Below the pieces are notes generated by a model. It saw only the letters and a list, made by a program, of their open reading frames with translations. It was not told the origin of the DNA and did not search any database. Below are positions 1 through 11,800 of a stretch of 64,000 nt of DNA, piece after piece (position 1 is the first letter of the stretch; every line of letters begins with the position of its first letter). Position numbers and translations under genes: made by a program. Source of the DNA: Epithemia pelagica (lineage: Eukaryota > Bacillariophyta > Bacillariophyceae > Surirellales > Surirellaceae); NCBI GenBank assembly GCA_946965045.2, contig OX337235.1, forward strand, positions 1,875,508 to 1,939,507, in the 5' to 3' direction.

Positions 1-297
1 ACCGGTTGGATCGAGAGCTCTCACATAGACAAACGAGAAAGACAAATCGGTACCCCATTCAATTCCGGCCGCCCTCGATAGTCTCACACGGTACAATCGT
101 GGATCGGAATCAATATCAATGCCTCCTCCTGCAGTTTCCGAACCCTCGCCGTCGTCCGTTGGTGGGTTCGACGCTCCCTCCGAGGCGAAGAGAACGGCTT
201 TTCCCGGGCGTTGGTGATTTGAGGTGAGAATTTTCTTGCATTCTTGTTGATGATGACGGTGGTGCTCCAAAGGATATGGTTGAAAGCAGCTACATAG

Positions 298-657
298 ACT
301 CAAATATATCAAGAAGATACAAGCGTATCTTTGTTTGTTGCGATAGACCATTGTTCGGCACTTTTTGTTGTTCGCATTGACGACGAAGAAGATTGGGAAG
401 ATCTTGCAACTTCTTCGGTGGTCGCGGTTCGCAATACCTCCAAAGTCAGTCTCTCCGTAGTCCGTAGTTTTAGGGTTATCAACCTTCCCATTACTCATTG
501 GAGTATTTGACCTTTCGATTATTTGACCATGGGTTTCCGATACATCAACAAACTCGTAAACGAGTTCCAAGTGCCCAACACGTCTCATGCAAAGAGTTAT
601 CGCCATGTCTTGAAATACATGACGTTAACACTGTTTAATGCCATCAATGCTAGCTAG
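298..657 (+). pseudogene. Possible coding remnant, unknown
   Basis: One plus-strand frame is open from 298 to 657 except for a single TGA at 508-510. The last part starts with ATG at 529 in a good context (CCATGGG) and could encode a 42-residue peptide ending at TAG 655-657. The upstream part reads as ordinary mixed-composition protein. No family is recognised. It may be a decayed exon, a small ORF or chance; the single in-frame stop is the only link between the two halves. Confidence 0.2.
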
Positions 658-687
658 AGGAAGAGCGGTGTTTTACTATGTCATAAT

Positions 688-2476
688 CTATGATTCTATC
701 GACAAAAGGTGGCGTTGGCGTGCAAACCACACCATGTCAGCAAAATGTTTGGTGTGGAACGATTCCACGTCCCTACGACCTCTTATGAGAATACGCGGCC
801 ACTTCAATTCGCTCTGCAACCGAGTATCTTCACCCGCACCAATCACATTTACGACAAGTAGAGCACTCTCCAAGTCCTGTGACAGTTGCATGAGTTCTTC
901 TGCGGCTTTGTTGCGCTTTCGACAGGCGCTCGGAAAATCCGACGCATACACGTTGTCTTGTGCAAGTACCAAACAACATTTGCTCTCACGGGGATGCTGC
1001 GCAACATGTGCACGGTCAATCCATGGGTGGTTACTTCTCTGCGGATGATAGTAATAACCGCGTTGGGGGATATGCCCAATCGCAACCACCTCTTTGCCCT
1101 TTTGTCTCAACAGTGGTTCTTCGTCTAGAGACATTCCAGTGTAGTAAACAAGAGTTTTTTGTACCACGTTGGATGTTTGCCGCCTAGGCCTGGCACTGTA
1201 ACCTCAACCTGGCCAGGGACAACAGGCAAGCCGAGGAATGCGCGAAATAAATCGTAGTGTTTTGCAACGTTCTCCAACTGGTTCCCAGCACCTCCATCAA
1301 ACAATGAGAAGGAGCATAGCAAATTCTCCAAATGCTTTCCCGCACCGGCTCTCGAACCACTCTCAAATGCCTGCATCAAAAACACAGGAGGAACAACGCC
1401 ACTTCCGTCGGTCACCGCTTCAATGTTCGGGGAGCATATGACTGTACATGGATCTTCAGCGGCGATGGATTGATTTACAAAAGTGCAAATGTCTTTGTGG
1501 GTCTGAGTCGATAGTTTGGCTCCCAGTCGTTCTTTCATCTTGTTGCTCAGGGCCTTCACAGATGGTTCAAAGTGGTCTTTGAGGCAAAGACTGAAAGCGA
1601 CGACGATCGATCGCATGTGAGCACCGCTAACTGCGTTGACCAACGACAAGGTCTTTTCCTTCTCCTTTGGCAAGACCAAATTGGAGAAGTAATCGAGGGT
1701 GTCAGAGTCCGGGCGGTCGGGGGCCCAGTCCAATGTCGGTCTTTCACTAAGAGTATGAAAGGTACTGGAAACTAACGACGAAACCAAAACGGTGCACATA
1801 GACTTTGTCTCTGCTAAATACAGAGCGGCCATCTGATATGACCGCCTTTGCCCCACGGTCGCCAAGCTCGCGGATCTCATCGACACTTATCGCAATGTCT
1901 CCGGTGGCCCTGTCTTTGGCATTGGATACAAATAGACCGCGCAACAGTCTGGGAGGAGAATCCACAAAATGTTCGGCACCTGCACTCTTAAGAAACTGAG
2001 TACATTGCACTGAACCACACCCATGCAAGGAAAGCGTGAGTCGAATGAGCATGGCCGCTTCAGGGTATCGCTGGTCGACGCTCAAATCTTGTTCCAAGTG
2101 GTAAGTCAAGTATATTCCTAAAGCATCTAGCCATTCCGGGGCCTCTGTCAACGCGTGTGTCTTTCCATTTCCCGTGCCAAGACGAATCCCCACAACGACC
2201 GCCTGTCGATCCAATGGCGCATACGTTTGAAGCTTTAGTCGGATTTTTTCGCGAAGTGAACAAAGCTGCATCTTCATTTGTTGACCATGCCAAGTACCAC
2301 TCAAACTTGTTGCCGGTACACGGTAATTCTTGGGTGTCTCCGATATAGGGCTGGGCTGCTTCGATTAGCTCCTTTGTCGCACTTTTGACATCGTCTGATA
2401 GTAGGAGCGTTGTAAAGTTTCTTTGACGTTTCTGCTTCGGGAGCGTCGTGCCGCTGCGGCCGGTACTTGCCGCCAT
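688..2476 (-). pseudogene. RHS/Crinkler-like P-loop NTPase, frame-broken
   Basis: Four overlapping minus-strand frames (2476-2060, 2304-1747, 1886-1125, 1167-688) read as consecutive parts of one protein of roughly 580 residues. The second carries a Walker A-like GTGNGKTHAL followed by motifs such as IYLTYHLEQDL, LIRLTLSLHGC and ISVDEIREL. The third continues with VLVSSLVSS and a VNAVSGAHMRSIVVAF stretch. From memory, these resemble the NTPase of RHS and CRN proteins found in stramenopiles and other protists, often linked to transposons. Frame changes near 2200, 1790 and 1150 mean the gene is decayed or the assembly has indels. A start at ATG 2476 falls inside the first copy of a 124-bp duplication. 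Function of this copy is unlikely; the family assignment is moderate. Confidence 0.55.
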
Positions 2477-2687
2477 CCTCAAGTAGCATCCAGCAAGCAC
2501 TGGATTCCTACAGCACGCAACCAAATAGCCAAACCATGATCATTGCTCACACACCTACGGTAAGGAGCGTCGTGCCGCTGCGGCCGGTACTTGCCGCCAT
2601 CCTCAAGTAGCATCCAGCAAGCACTGGATTCCTACAGCACGCAACCAAATAGCCAAACCATGATCATTGCTCACACACCTACGGTAA
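2440..2687. repeat. 124-bp exact tandem duplication
   Basis: Positions 2440-2563 and 2564-2687 are consecutive copies of the same 124-bp sequence with no difference seen by eye. The first copy contains the start region of the NTPase pseudogene. Because 124 is not a multiple of three, the duplication shifts the upstream reading frame. Confidence 0.9.
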
Positions 2688-3566
2688 TCGGCTTTGTGTT
2701 GTGTTTTACTCCCAAGCAGGGGCGATCCAGTCAGTCGCACTATAATGAAAACTTTTCAAACTGAGAACTGCGGGACTCACCTACACCCGCTGGGGGATTG
2801 AAACCGCCAAGGCGGTATAGGACGGCTGAGTTTAGTATCCGTATTCAGGAGCAGTAGTTTTCTCTACATGATGGGTAGCGGCCATAGAGTGAATTAAAGA
2901 GACGTGTTTCTGGTGGATGCTTGGCGGGCCTGAAATGAACATGAAACTCTTATCACTAAGCAGACATTCCGCTGCATTTGTCTGCTTCCAACGGTTTTTT
3001 TAAGTAAGAATCCTTCATTTCATAAACCCGTGTTGTTGTTCAAAAACTGACAATGAGAACATGATGAGTGTGATGATAGTTTCCCTTTTTCGCCACTCGG
3101 ATCCAAAAATTACCCAGGATATACACCCAGACCAGGACTGGTTTGCTGATGTTCATGGTACTTATGGCCACATGCGTGCGAGAGAGGGAGAATTTTGAAC
3201 CAGACGGGAAAGTGGAATCAGAAAGGGAACTGGTTTGATTGTTGCATGTCTTTCTCATCTTATTCTGTCTAGTTGACCGTAGTTGATTGTTGCTTTCCTT
3301 CTCCATTTTGCTTTCGTTCATATTACTGCTGCTTTGGGAGGATCGTCGGTTGAGGTTATCGTTGTGGGGGGTTGGTTTCCATGTGCGCTGCTCGCTTTCA
3401 CAGTAGGAAGTCTAGACTAGTAGCTTGTTTGTGCATCGTAGTACTCGTATAGTCATTTCTCTTGGTCTTGCTGCTCCTCCTTGTCGTTGCTAGTTGTGGT
3501 TGTCGCTGCTCGTCAAAGAGGTTGATTGCTGCGTTGGTTGGTCCATGGTCTGCCATTCCTCCATCC
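2688..3566. other. No confident gene
   Basis: Mixed sequence with a GT/TG-rich plus strand in its second half. A 93-codon minus-strand ORF (3040-3321) exists, but nothing supports it as a gene. Confidence 0.4.
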
Positions 3567-4038
3567 TCATCTCTGGTTGACAGCTTTTGATTGTTGCGTT
3601 TGGGTTGTGTTGGGTGTTGTTGTCGTTCGGCCGAAACTAGGAGTGGATTGTTGCTTTGTGTGCTGTTGTCGCTGGTATGCTACTCTTTTGGATAGCTTGC
3701 GTCTGGTTGTCAATTGTTGAGTGTGGTGTTGGTGTTGATGTTGTTTCGTTCGGCCGAAACGAGGAGTGGATTGTTGAGTATGGTGTTGTTGTTGTTGTCG
3801 CCGCTTGTTTCCGATTTGCCTCGTATGATTGTTGCATTCGTAGTCATTTCGATTCGGTACTCCATCTGGTGTCGTTTCACAAGACAGGGGAAGCCAGGCA
3901 TCCTCCGGCGTATTGGTGAGAAGGGAGCGTTCTTGTTGCTGTCGTTGGTGAAGGAGAGTTACAGGCAATTGCCCCATCAAATCCAAAATAGCTTGAAGCA
4001 CCGGTCCATCGGTGGCAGCAGCACCAGCAGACGCCTCC
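3567..4038 (-). pseudogene. 3' part of host gene split by Copia-1
   Basis: Minus-strand reading frame ending at a stop at 3567. It continues in frame, across the Copia-1 target-site duplication (CCTCC at 4034-4038), from the frame at 13551-13200. The codon beginning at 4037 corresponds to the one at 13203, and both flanks are in the same phase, so removing the element closes the ORF without a stop. This part begins with a short helical segment (LQAILDLMGQLPV) and then becomes Gln/Thr/His-rich. It contains the repeated protein motif QQSTP(R/S)FGRT, encoded by a DNA repeat with GTTCGGCCGAAAC at about 3627 and 3748. No known domain is recognised. Confidence 0.6.
4034..4038. repeat. Copia-1 target-site duplication, left
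   Basis: CCTCC immediately before the left LTR. The same five bases follow the right LTR at 13200-13204. Confidence 0.85.
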
Positions 4039-4546
4039 AGTCGCAGTTTATGTTTTTAGCACCAGTCGCGTTTCCAAATTTGTATTTGTGTTTTGAAATA
4101 TTGAATTTGCACGACTGGCAGTTTGTGTTGCATGACCCAATGATATAAGCCTACATGTCAGAATCCGCGCATGCATGACGCGCAGGATGGGCTTTTGGCG
4201 CCACAGAACGCCGGGCCATTCGCCGTTTGTGTCTACGACACTCATGTTTTGCTAACTAACCTATGACACAACAAACAACAAATGAGATAACTATCGCCCA
4301 TTTGAATCAAGCTGTGCGTTGCAAGATAGCAGATCAATTCCTGGAAGCCAAAGCGAGGAATCAAAATGAGGAACTCAAGATCACTTTGTTTACTCTATAG
4401 CTTTAATCATAATATCGATACAGGAGTTTTTTTTTTGCAACGCAAAAGACTTCTAGGTTGGTGTGGAGACTTGATCAATCTCGACCCCGATTACGCGGTA
4501 TTCCCCTAGCTATTAGTATACCCAGTGTATGCTAGTGACTCTGACA
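4039..4546 (+). repeat. Copia-1 5' LTR
   Basis: 508 bp, starting AGTCGCAG and ending CTCTGACA. The boundaries are defined by the end of identity with the other LTR and by the flanking CCTCC. A TATA-like GATATAAG lies at about 4142. Confidence 0.9.
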
Positions 4547-4559
4547 GGTTATTACGCCC
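4547..4559 (+). other. Copia-1 primer-binding site (putative)
   Basis: GGTTATTACGCCC directly follows the 5' LTR. It lacks the TGG expected for a tRNA 3' end. The first six bases equal the start of the Drosophila copia site, which pairs with a 5' half of initiator tRNA-Met. The tRNA cannot be fixed from this sequence. Confidence 0.4.
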
Positions 4560-4778
4560 AAGTTACAGCCTAACCCGCTACCGTTTCCTCTGTTCTAGCC
4601 CAACGACCATCATCGTCGGACTACCCCTTCTTGAGATTTTTGACAGGCCAACAAGCTGTCTACCCCAAGCGACGATTCGCCAACGACTCTAGGGAGCCAC
4701 TTCTCCTTTGAGCAAATTGAAGAAGAAATCGTCTTCAACAGTTCCAGTTCTCACGGAAACGCCTCGGACATCTCCAGC

Positions 4779-7700
4779 ATGGCAAGTTCTGAAACCACAC
4801 CCAAGCCCACTTTCAAGCCACCCAAGCCCACAATGGGCGATCTTGTTCAACTCGACGAGTACAAGTGGGCGGCTTGGACCGGCGGAAAGCCTCTCCCCAC
4901 CTGGAAAGGACTCGACCCAACCGCCAAAACCTACCCTGCAACTCCTCACCAACGACGATTCGGCAAAGACATCACCGGATTCGAGACTCGCTGCGGTGGA
5001 TTGTCAATTTGTTACAAAAAGGGAGACAACCTCCACGAATTTATGAAGCGTCTCAACGACATCTTTGTACTCCGAGGTCTCGACACCATCTGCTACCTCG
5101 GCGATCCAGCCAACCCAAAAGAGATGCGACACATTGTCAATGAGCACACTCGCTTTAACCTCAAGCTTGTGCAGAAGGCAGCCCCTGTGCACTGCGCCAA
5201 CTTCGACCCATTTGATTCAGAGAACGACACCGCTGCAAGCATGTGTCTCCTCGACTCTGTCGAACTGAAGATTCGCAAGATGTTAGAAACAAAGACGAAC
5301 ACAACGGACTCCTTTCTCGTTACCTGGATGACTTTTATTAACCTTCTCCAATCCGACTCGGTTCAGAAATACGATGCTCTATCCGCCAAGATCGCAAGCC
5401 GAACCCCATTCATGTATCCAGGGCAGAACATTTCTGAAATGGCTGCACACATGAAGGCAGATTGTGAGGATCTGTTTGCATCAGGATTTTACAAATAAAC
5501 ACTTACCTAGTCCGTTCTCGAAGCCTTTGCACTCGCAAATGGAGATCCCCTGTACAACCTTGGATTGTTGAATCTGTACCCACAAGTTCAGCAACGAATT
5601 CTCGAGATTCGATACATGACGGAACAAGACCAACAAGATACTCTTGATAAAGAAGGACTCTCGTTTGCCCACATCTGTGACAAAGCCGACGCTCTGTACA
5701 TGGATGCCATGAACCTCAAGAAATGGCCAGCTTCCACCCACAACAAAGACTCCAAGACACCTCCTGCAGCCTTTGCCAACCTCTCGGAAGTACAAGCCAT
5801 GGCCCTTCGTCAGCACATGGGCGACACCCCCTTGTCGAAAGGAGCATGTCTAATTTGTGGCAGTTTCGACCACTGGGCGAAAGATTGTCCCCACAAAAGT
5901 TCCAAGCAAGCTTCCGGACCACGCGCACACTCGCGCGGTGGCAGTCGCGGATCTTTCAACCAGAAACCCAAGGGAAACTCCAATCGCACCTCCAGAAGCA
6001 ACAACAAGACAACCACCAAGTCAAACCCGGGATCCTCCGTCAACTGGAAGTACCAAGCACCCTCCCAAGGACAGTCCGAAACGAAGACAGTCGAAGGGAA
6101 AACTTGGTACTGGTGCGCCCACTGCGGCCGATGGACCGGCACCCACTCCACGGCACAGCACTCGGATGACCACAAGGGGCACTCCAAGTCCAACAAGAAA
6201 ACATCCAACCCTGGCGGAATCGCAGCCCCTCAGGCAAACATGATCTCCCTAGATCTTGATGCTGGCGCCTGGGCAGCACGATTTCCCGTCCGAAACCTCC
6301 TCTCAGTCGAAGATTTTGACTCTGTCGCTCCTGATCAAACCCAAGACGACATCGACAGCATGCCATCCATCCCTGACTCGTTCTGGGACACGTTCTCCGC
6401 ATCGGGCCCCGAAGATGATGATGATAATGTGTCGATTGTTGTTTCAGAGGGAGAAGAACGTCGAGACACCACACAAAACGAGTCTCTCCTCAACAACACC
6501 ATTGAAACCACCGACATGTTGTTGGATACGAGACCGGTTGATTGTTGCGACGACGCCAAATCCAACGATGCAAGCGATGAAAGCTCCGCAACCACAGAAC
6601 CACCTCCACTGATTCCACGCTTTCAAGACGACGAAGAAGAGGATTCAGACTTGGCCTCTCTGTTCAGGAACGTCGATTCCGACCAAACCGACGAATCGGT
6701 CGAACTCCCACCTCTCGTTCCACGACCAATCACACCCTATGGCCTTCATCAAGCTCCTGCAACATTTCGTCCCCTTATATTCATTGACCCCGACGACCTC
6801 TCAATCGCAGAATCATCGGACAAAGCAGAAGACAACGATCCAAACGCCCCAAACCGAGATTTGATGGCTCTTCCACCCAACATCCGACAAGCCTTCATCC
6901 AAGCTGCAACGGATGAACTGCGCCGCGTCATGAACCTGCACCGCATTGTTCATCCACCAGAAGACTCCGACGACGAAGCTACCAAGACAGGTGACACCGC
7001 AAGCACCACCGACAACGATGCAGCCGACGGAGAAAATGACCAAGACGATGAAGACGAAGATGACGAAGAGGAAGAAGATGAAGAAACCGACGACGACGAC
7101 CCAAATGGAGACGCCGACGACGAAGCAGATGACGACAATCACGATGATGACAACAACGACGGAGCCTGCCCACCTACGATGGCAAACGAAACAAACAACG
7201 AGAGTGAGACAGATGAAGAACAAGATCCAGCACCCAAACCACCGGACATCGACTTTACCGTAGATCTAAATAAACTGAATCTCAATGCCAAAGTGGCAAC
7301 CATCCACTTACCTTGGAAAGAGTACAACAACTCAAATGTCGGCGAAACTGAACGAACCGACGACACCTGGTATGACTTCTATGAAGCAACATTCACATTC
7401 GACAAGAATGAAGATCCACTGAACACTGACATCCACACGAAAATTCCGTCAGACTGTCCAGTGAATCAAGAACAAGACCAAAAGGAACCGCCCAACTTCC
7501 ATGAACAAGACCAAGCAACACCTGATAGGAAGATGCCGGCGATTCAAGACGATGAGGTATCCTCCATTGAGTGGGAAACACCTCCCTGTGACAGTGCACC
7601 CTCGCCCAACAGCCTAGATCTGTCGTTCATCACCCCAACACGACTCTTCCACGCGCCGGGCGAGCCCTCAGCCCCCAAGAAACGTCCCTCCTCTCCCATT

Positions 7701-8825
7701 ATTCCCTTCGCAACTCGTCAAAGGCAAATGATGGGAGAAGACGACCCAGCCATCCGTCAAGACCACATTGAGAGCCTAGTGGAGCACTTTATCCACACAC
7801 ACACGGCCTATCACAAAGAAGAAGATCCACGTTTGAAGAAGACTTTAGAACAACAACTACCTTCTCTCCAACAGAAACTGAAGGAAGCACTAACCGCTCT
7901 CCAACTAGACGAGCAAGTACATCACAGCCGTCTCAGCATGGAAACACCAAGTCTGAGCAGTACCCTGCACACAGCATGGGAGTTGGCCACCATCTCCGAC
8001 TATGGTGCCATCATCATCAAGCAGAACAAACAAGGACTCCCTGGTCATGCCATGGATATCACCATCAATCCAAATGACATCACCCCGGACTCCCACGACA
8101 AACATCTGACCAACCTGCCCAGCAAACCAGCCGCCCATGTCGCGACCACCAAGTTTACGACAAAACCGAAACGAAAGAAAAAGAAACCACTCCGTCTGAA
8201 CCTTCCTTCTAATCCAAATCGTCATCAATTCTTCCCACCACTGACTTCTACAAGAACACTGATGACAACCGTGAAGCAAGCCGCTCTCACCGGTTTGCTC
8301 GGCACTGGTTTGTTGTATATTGGTCCACATCTGGCTCCAAGAAAGGCACTCCCATACCTCCTTTCCTGTTTTGGAGGCGCTACAGCTGCTTTGCAGATTG
8401 TTCACTCTTTGTCGCGTCCCTCCCACCCACCCGTGGATTGTCTCACCCACCGGTTGATTGTTACATGTCTTCCACCAAACTCTGGCATGTCCTTGGTCCG
8501 CTCTGTTGGACGATGGCTGCGATCAGCACTCGGTCTCTGTACCACATCAGAGGGAGAATACCAACCAACCCATGCCATTGCTGTGGCACCGAAACCTCGC
8601 TCCCACCACGACCGACACCCATCTCACCCAAAGTCCAAACCACGGAAACCAAAACATCGACGAAACCGTAAGAAACACAAACGAGACAGAACAAACAAGA
8701 CAACGATTAGACCACTGCAAGGACCACAGCCACTTCCATCACTCATGAGCACCACCACCATACAGGCACATGCTTACACCATGAGCCAAAATCTGGCGCT
8801 CCAAGCTGCAATCAATCACCCATGA
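4779..8825 (+). CDS. gag: Copia-1 gag and long disordered extension (two stops)
   Basis: One reading frame from ATG 4779 to TGA 8823-8825, interrupted by TAA 5496 and TAG 5508. The first 239 codons are a capsid-like gag. After the two stops the frame resumes and contains a CCHC zinc knuckle, CLICGSFDHWAKDC, at residues 95-108 of the second part (counted from 5565). Then come about 800 residues of acidic, disordered sequence with a strong Asp/Glu run near 7030-7150. Next is a hydrophobic segment near 8280-8410 and a Lys/Arg-rich tail. Copia gag proteins are usually a few hundred residues, so the region between zinc knuckle and protease is unusually long. Both internal stops are one C-to-T change from Gln codons. 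Confidence 0.8.
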
Positions 8826-8840
8826 AAATTTCAGTCAGAA

Positions 8841-11800
8841 ATGGAAGACAAACAAGCTTTTCTCCTCATTTGGGATTCAGGCGCAAGTGTCTCCATCACG
8901 AACGACAAGAGCGATTTCATTCCAAACAAAGTGAGGGACGTACCTCCTGACTATCAGGTCCAAGGTTTGGCCGAAGGAGCACAAGTCGAAAGCCAAGGAG
9001 TCGTGGAATGGTACATCAAAGACGTCCATGGACGGCTACGATGCATCGAACTCCTTGCTCTGTACATACCCGCAGCTGGCTGTAGGCTTCTCAGTACAAG
9101 CAGCCTCTTACAACGATACCAAGGGGAAACCATAAAAATCGAACCACAAGGACTCAAACTCAGCGGTGTGAGAAACGACCCTGCTCGAGGACCAATAAAA
9201 GTCGAAATCAAAGCCGAAAGCAACTTACCGAAAAGCATCTGCTACCACCGACTAGGAGTGAACCGTTCAGTCTCTGCATTCGTTGCCACTGTCACCACAG
9301 TCGACGAACGAAACATAAACCTTTCAGCGCCACAAAAGGTCTGGAGCCAATGGCACATCCGGTTTGGACATGCACCCTTCCGCGTCGTCCAGTTTGTTCT
9401 CCGCTCTGGTGTATTGTCGAATGATGAGTCGTCGCGACAACTCCACACTGCCGTCTGCAAACTGACAACTCCTCCGTTGTGTGCTGCTTGTCTTTATGGA
9501 AAACAAAAGACCAGGCACTCCCCAGGACAGAAAACCGTCAAAATACAAGACAAAGAAGGAGCCCTGAAAAAGAACCACCTTTTTCCCGGTCAACAAGTTT
9601 CAGCAGACCACTTCATCTGCTCGACAAAAGGACGCCTCTACACATCAAAAGGCAAAACCAAAGAAGAAGCAATGCTTAGCGGTGGATGCATTTTCGTAGA
9701 CCACGCAAGTGGATACATCGACGTATCCATGCAAACTCACCTTAACACCCACCAAACACTAAAAGCAAAAACAGAATACGAACAACGATGTCAGAACCAA
9801 GGAGTGATCATTCAACAATATCACACAGACAATGGCACCGCCTTCACCTCGAAGAAATACACCAAGCACCTGCAAGCCTTTCAGCAAGTAACAAGCTTTG
9901 CCGGTGTAGGCGCACGCCACCACAATGGCGTGGCAGAGCGCAGCATCCAAACCATCATGTCCATGGCAAGGACCATGATGTTACACGCCGCCACCCATTG
10001 GCCCGAAGTTGCAGACCCAACTCTTTGGCCCATGGCCGTCGACCATGCTGTTTTCATCTACAACCGACTCCCAAGATTGAAACAGGAATTTCCCCCATCG
10101 ACCTCTTCACCAAGACAAGATGGGAGCAACGCCGCTTCCACGATCTTCATGTCTGGGGTGCACCGGCATATGTTCTGAACAAAACAATACAAGACGGTAA
10201 GAAATTACCACGATGGAAGCCAAGAAGTCAACGCTGCATGTTTGTTGGATTCTCCCAACAACATGCACTCACCGCTCCACTCGTACTTAACCTCGACACG
10301 GGCACAATCTCACCGCAATACCACGTTGTCTTCGACGACTGGTTTGCAACAGTGGCAGCAACCAACGAAAACTCCCACTCACCACATGCAACAGTTGACC
10401 AAATCTTCGCAAACATGGATAACATTCTGCACTCACCAGGATACGACGATCCATCAGCAGACGACGATTCTCCGAATGACACGCCCGAAGCCACTGCCTC
10501 CGAACTCACCAAAAACAAGATCTTTGAGGCCATGGAAAACGCGACCCCTCCTGTTCCACTGGAATACGACACCCCTGCCGCACCACCAACTTCAACCACG
10601 GCTGCCCCTCCCTTGCCCCACCCAGTCAGTACTCCACGTCCAGTGTCTACCCCACCCAGTGTTCCGTCGTCGCCAGCCGATGCTCCGCCGCGCATGTCAA
10701 CCAATCCTCCTCCCACCACTTTGGCTGCACCGCACAAAATCCCTCCCATTTCCATTGAAGATGATTGGACCATGCCCACGGAGCAGAGGAAGAGCACACC
10801 AACACAGGCTCCTCCTGCCCCCAAATCACAACCACCTGAACACAAGCCACAGAGGGAGCCAACCAAACAGAGGGAGCCATCCAACCAGAGGGAGCATACC
10901 TCTCCAGCCCCTCGTCGATCCGGCCAAAACCGACGTTCACCCAATTGTCTCGTCGAATCCATGGACCCCACACACAAGTCCTACCTTGCCCACGTCGATA
11001 CTCTTGACAACCTACCCTTTCAAGCCACAATTGGACTCTTCAAGGCAACCATCGTAGACCCCGACACTCTGAGCTACGATCAAGCGTTGAAAGATGCAGA
11101 CCTTCTTCACTGGCGCAAGGCAGCAAAACAAGAAATTGATGAGCTAACAGAAAAAGAGACATGGATTGAAGAGCCACAGTCGGCTGCCAAAACCAAGATT
11201 CTACCAGGCACATGGGTTTTCAAACGAAAACGCCACGCCGATGGAACAATCAAGAAGCACAAAGGACGCTACTGCGTGAGAGGCGACCTTCAAGAACAAG
11301 CACCAGACGCCTATTCACCAGTTGTAAATTGGGCAATCATCCGAATTTGCATGATCTACGCCCTAAGTCAACAATGGGTAATGGTATGCATAGACTTCAG
11401 CAATGCCTTCGTCCAGGCAAAACTCAAGGAACCCATCTGGATCCACATACTACCTAGTTTCAAGTCAACAAGCTCAGAACCCACCTGCCTACGTCTACTG
11501 AAGAGTCTCTACGGTTTGACCATTGCCCCTAGATTATGGTATGAAAAACTCATTGAAGCTCTTTTGGAAGATGGTTTCAAGAAAAGCGACTATGACGAAT
11601 GTTTCTTCATGAAACCAGACATGCTTCTCTTTATTTGGGTGGATGATTGTGGCATCGTTGCACCCACCATGACTCTTGTGGATGCATTCATTGAACGACT
11701 GAAAACAAAAGGTTTCGAATTGTCCAAAGACTCCGATTTCGCAGAATACCTGGGAATCGATTTCAAGCGGAACAAGGACGAGATTGTAATGACTCAACCC

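Noticed and set aside
3040-3321. 93-codon minus-strand ORF
   Set aside because: No family, no splice or context support; length is compatible with chance.
4048-4245. 65-codon antisense ORF in both Copia-1 LTRs
   Set aside because: It recurs only because the LTRs are duplicates; no sign of a protein.
5496-5510. Alternative genetic code with TAA/TAG as Gln
   Set aside because: Other genes in the window end at TAA or TAG and have no internal ones; local mutation is enough.
10070-10090. Programmed -1 frameshift in Copia-1 integrase
   Set aside because: No slippery heptamer at the frame change, and copia integrases are not normally split here; a one-base deletion is simpler.
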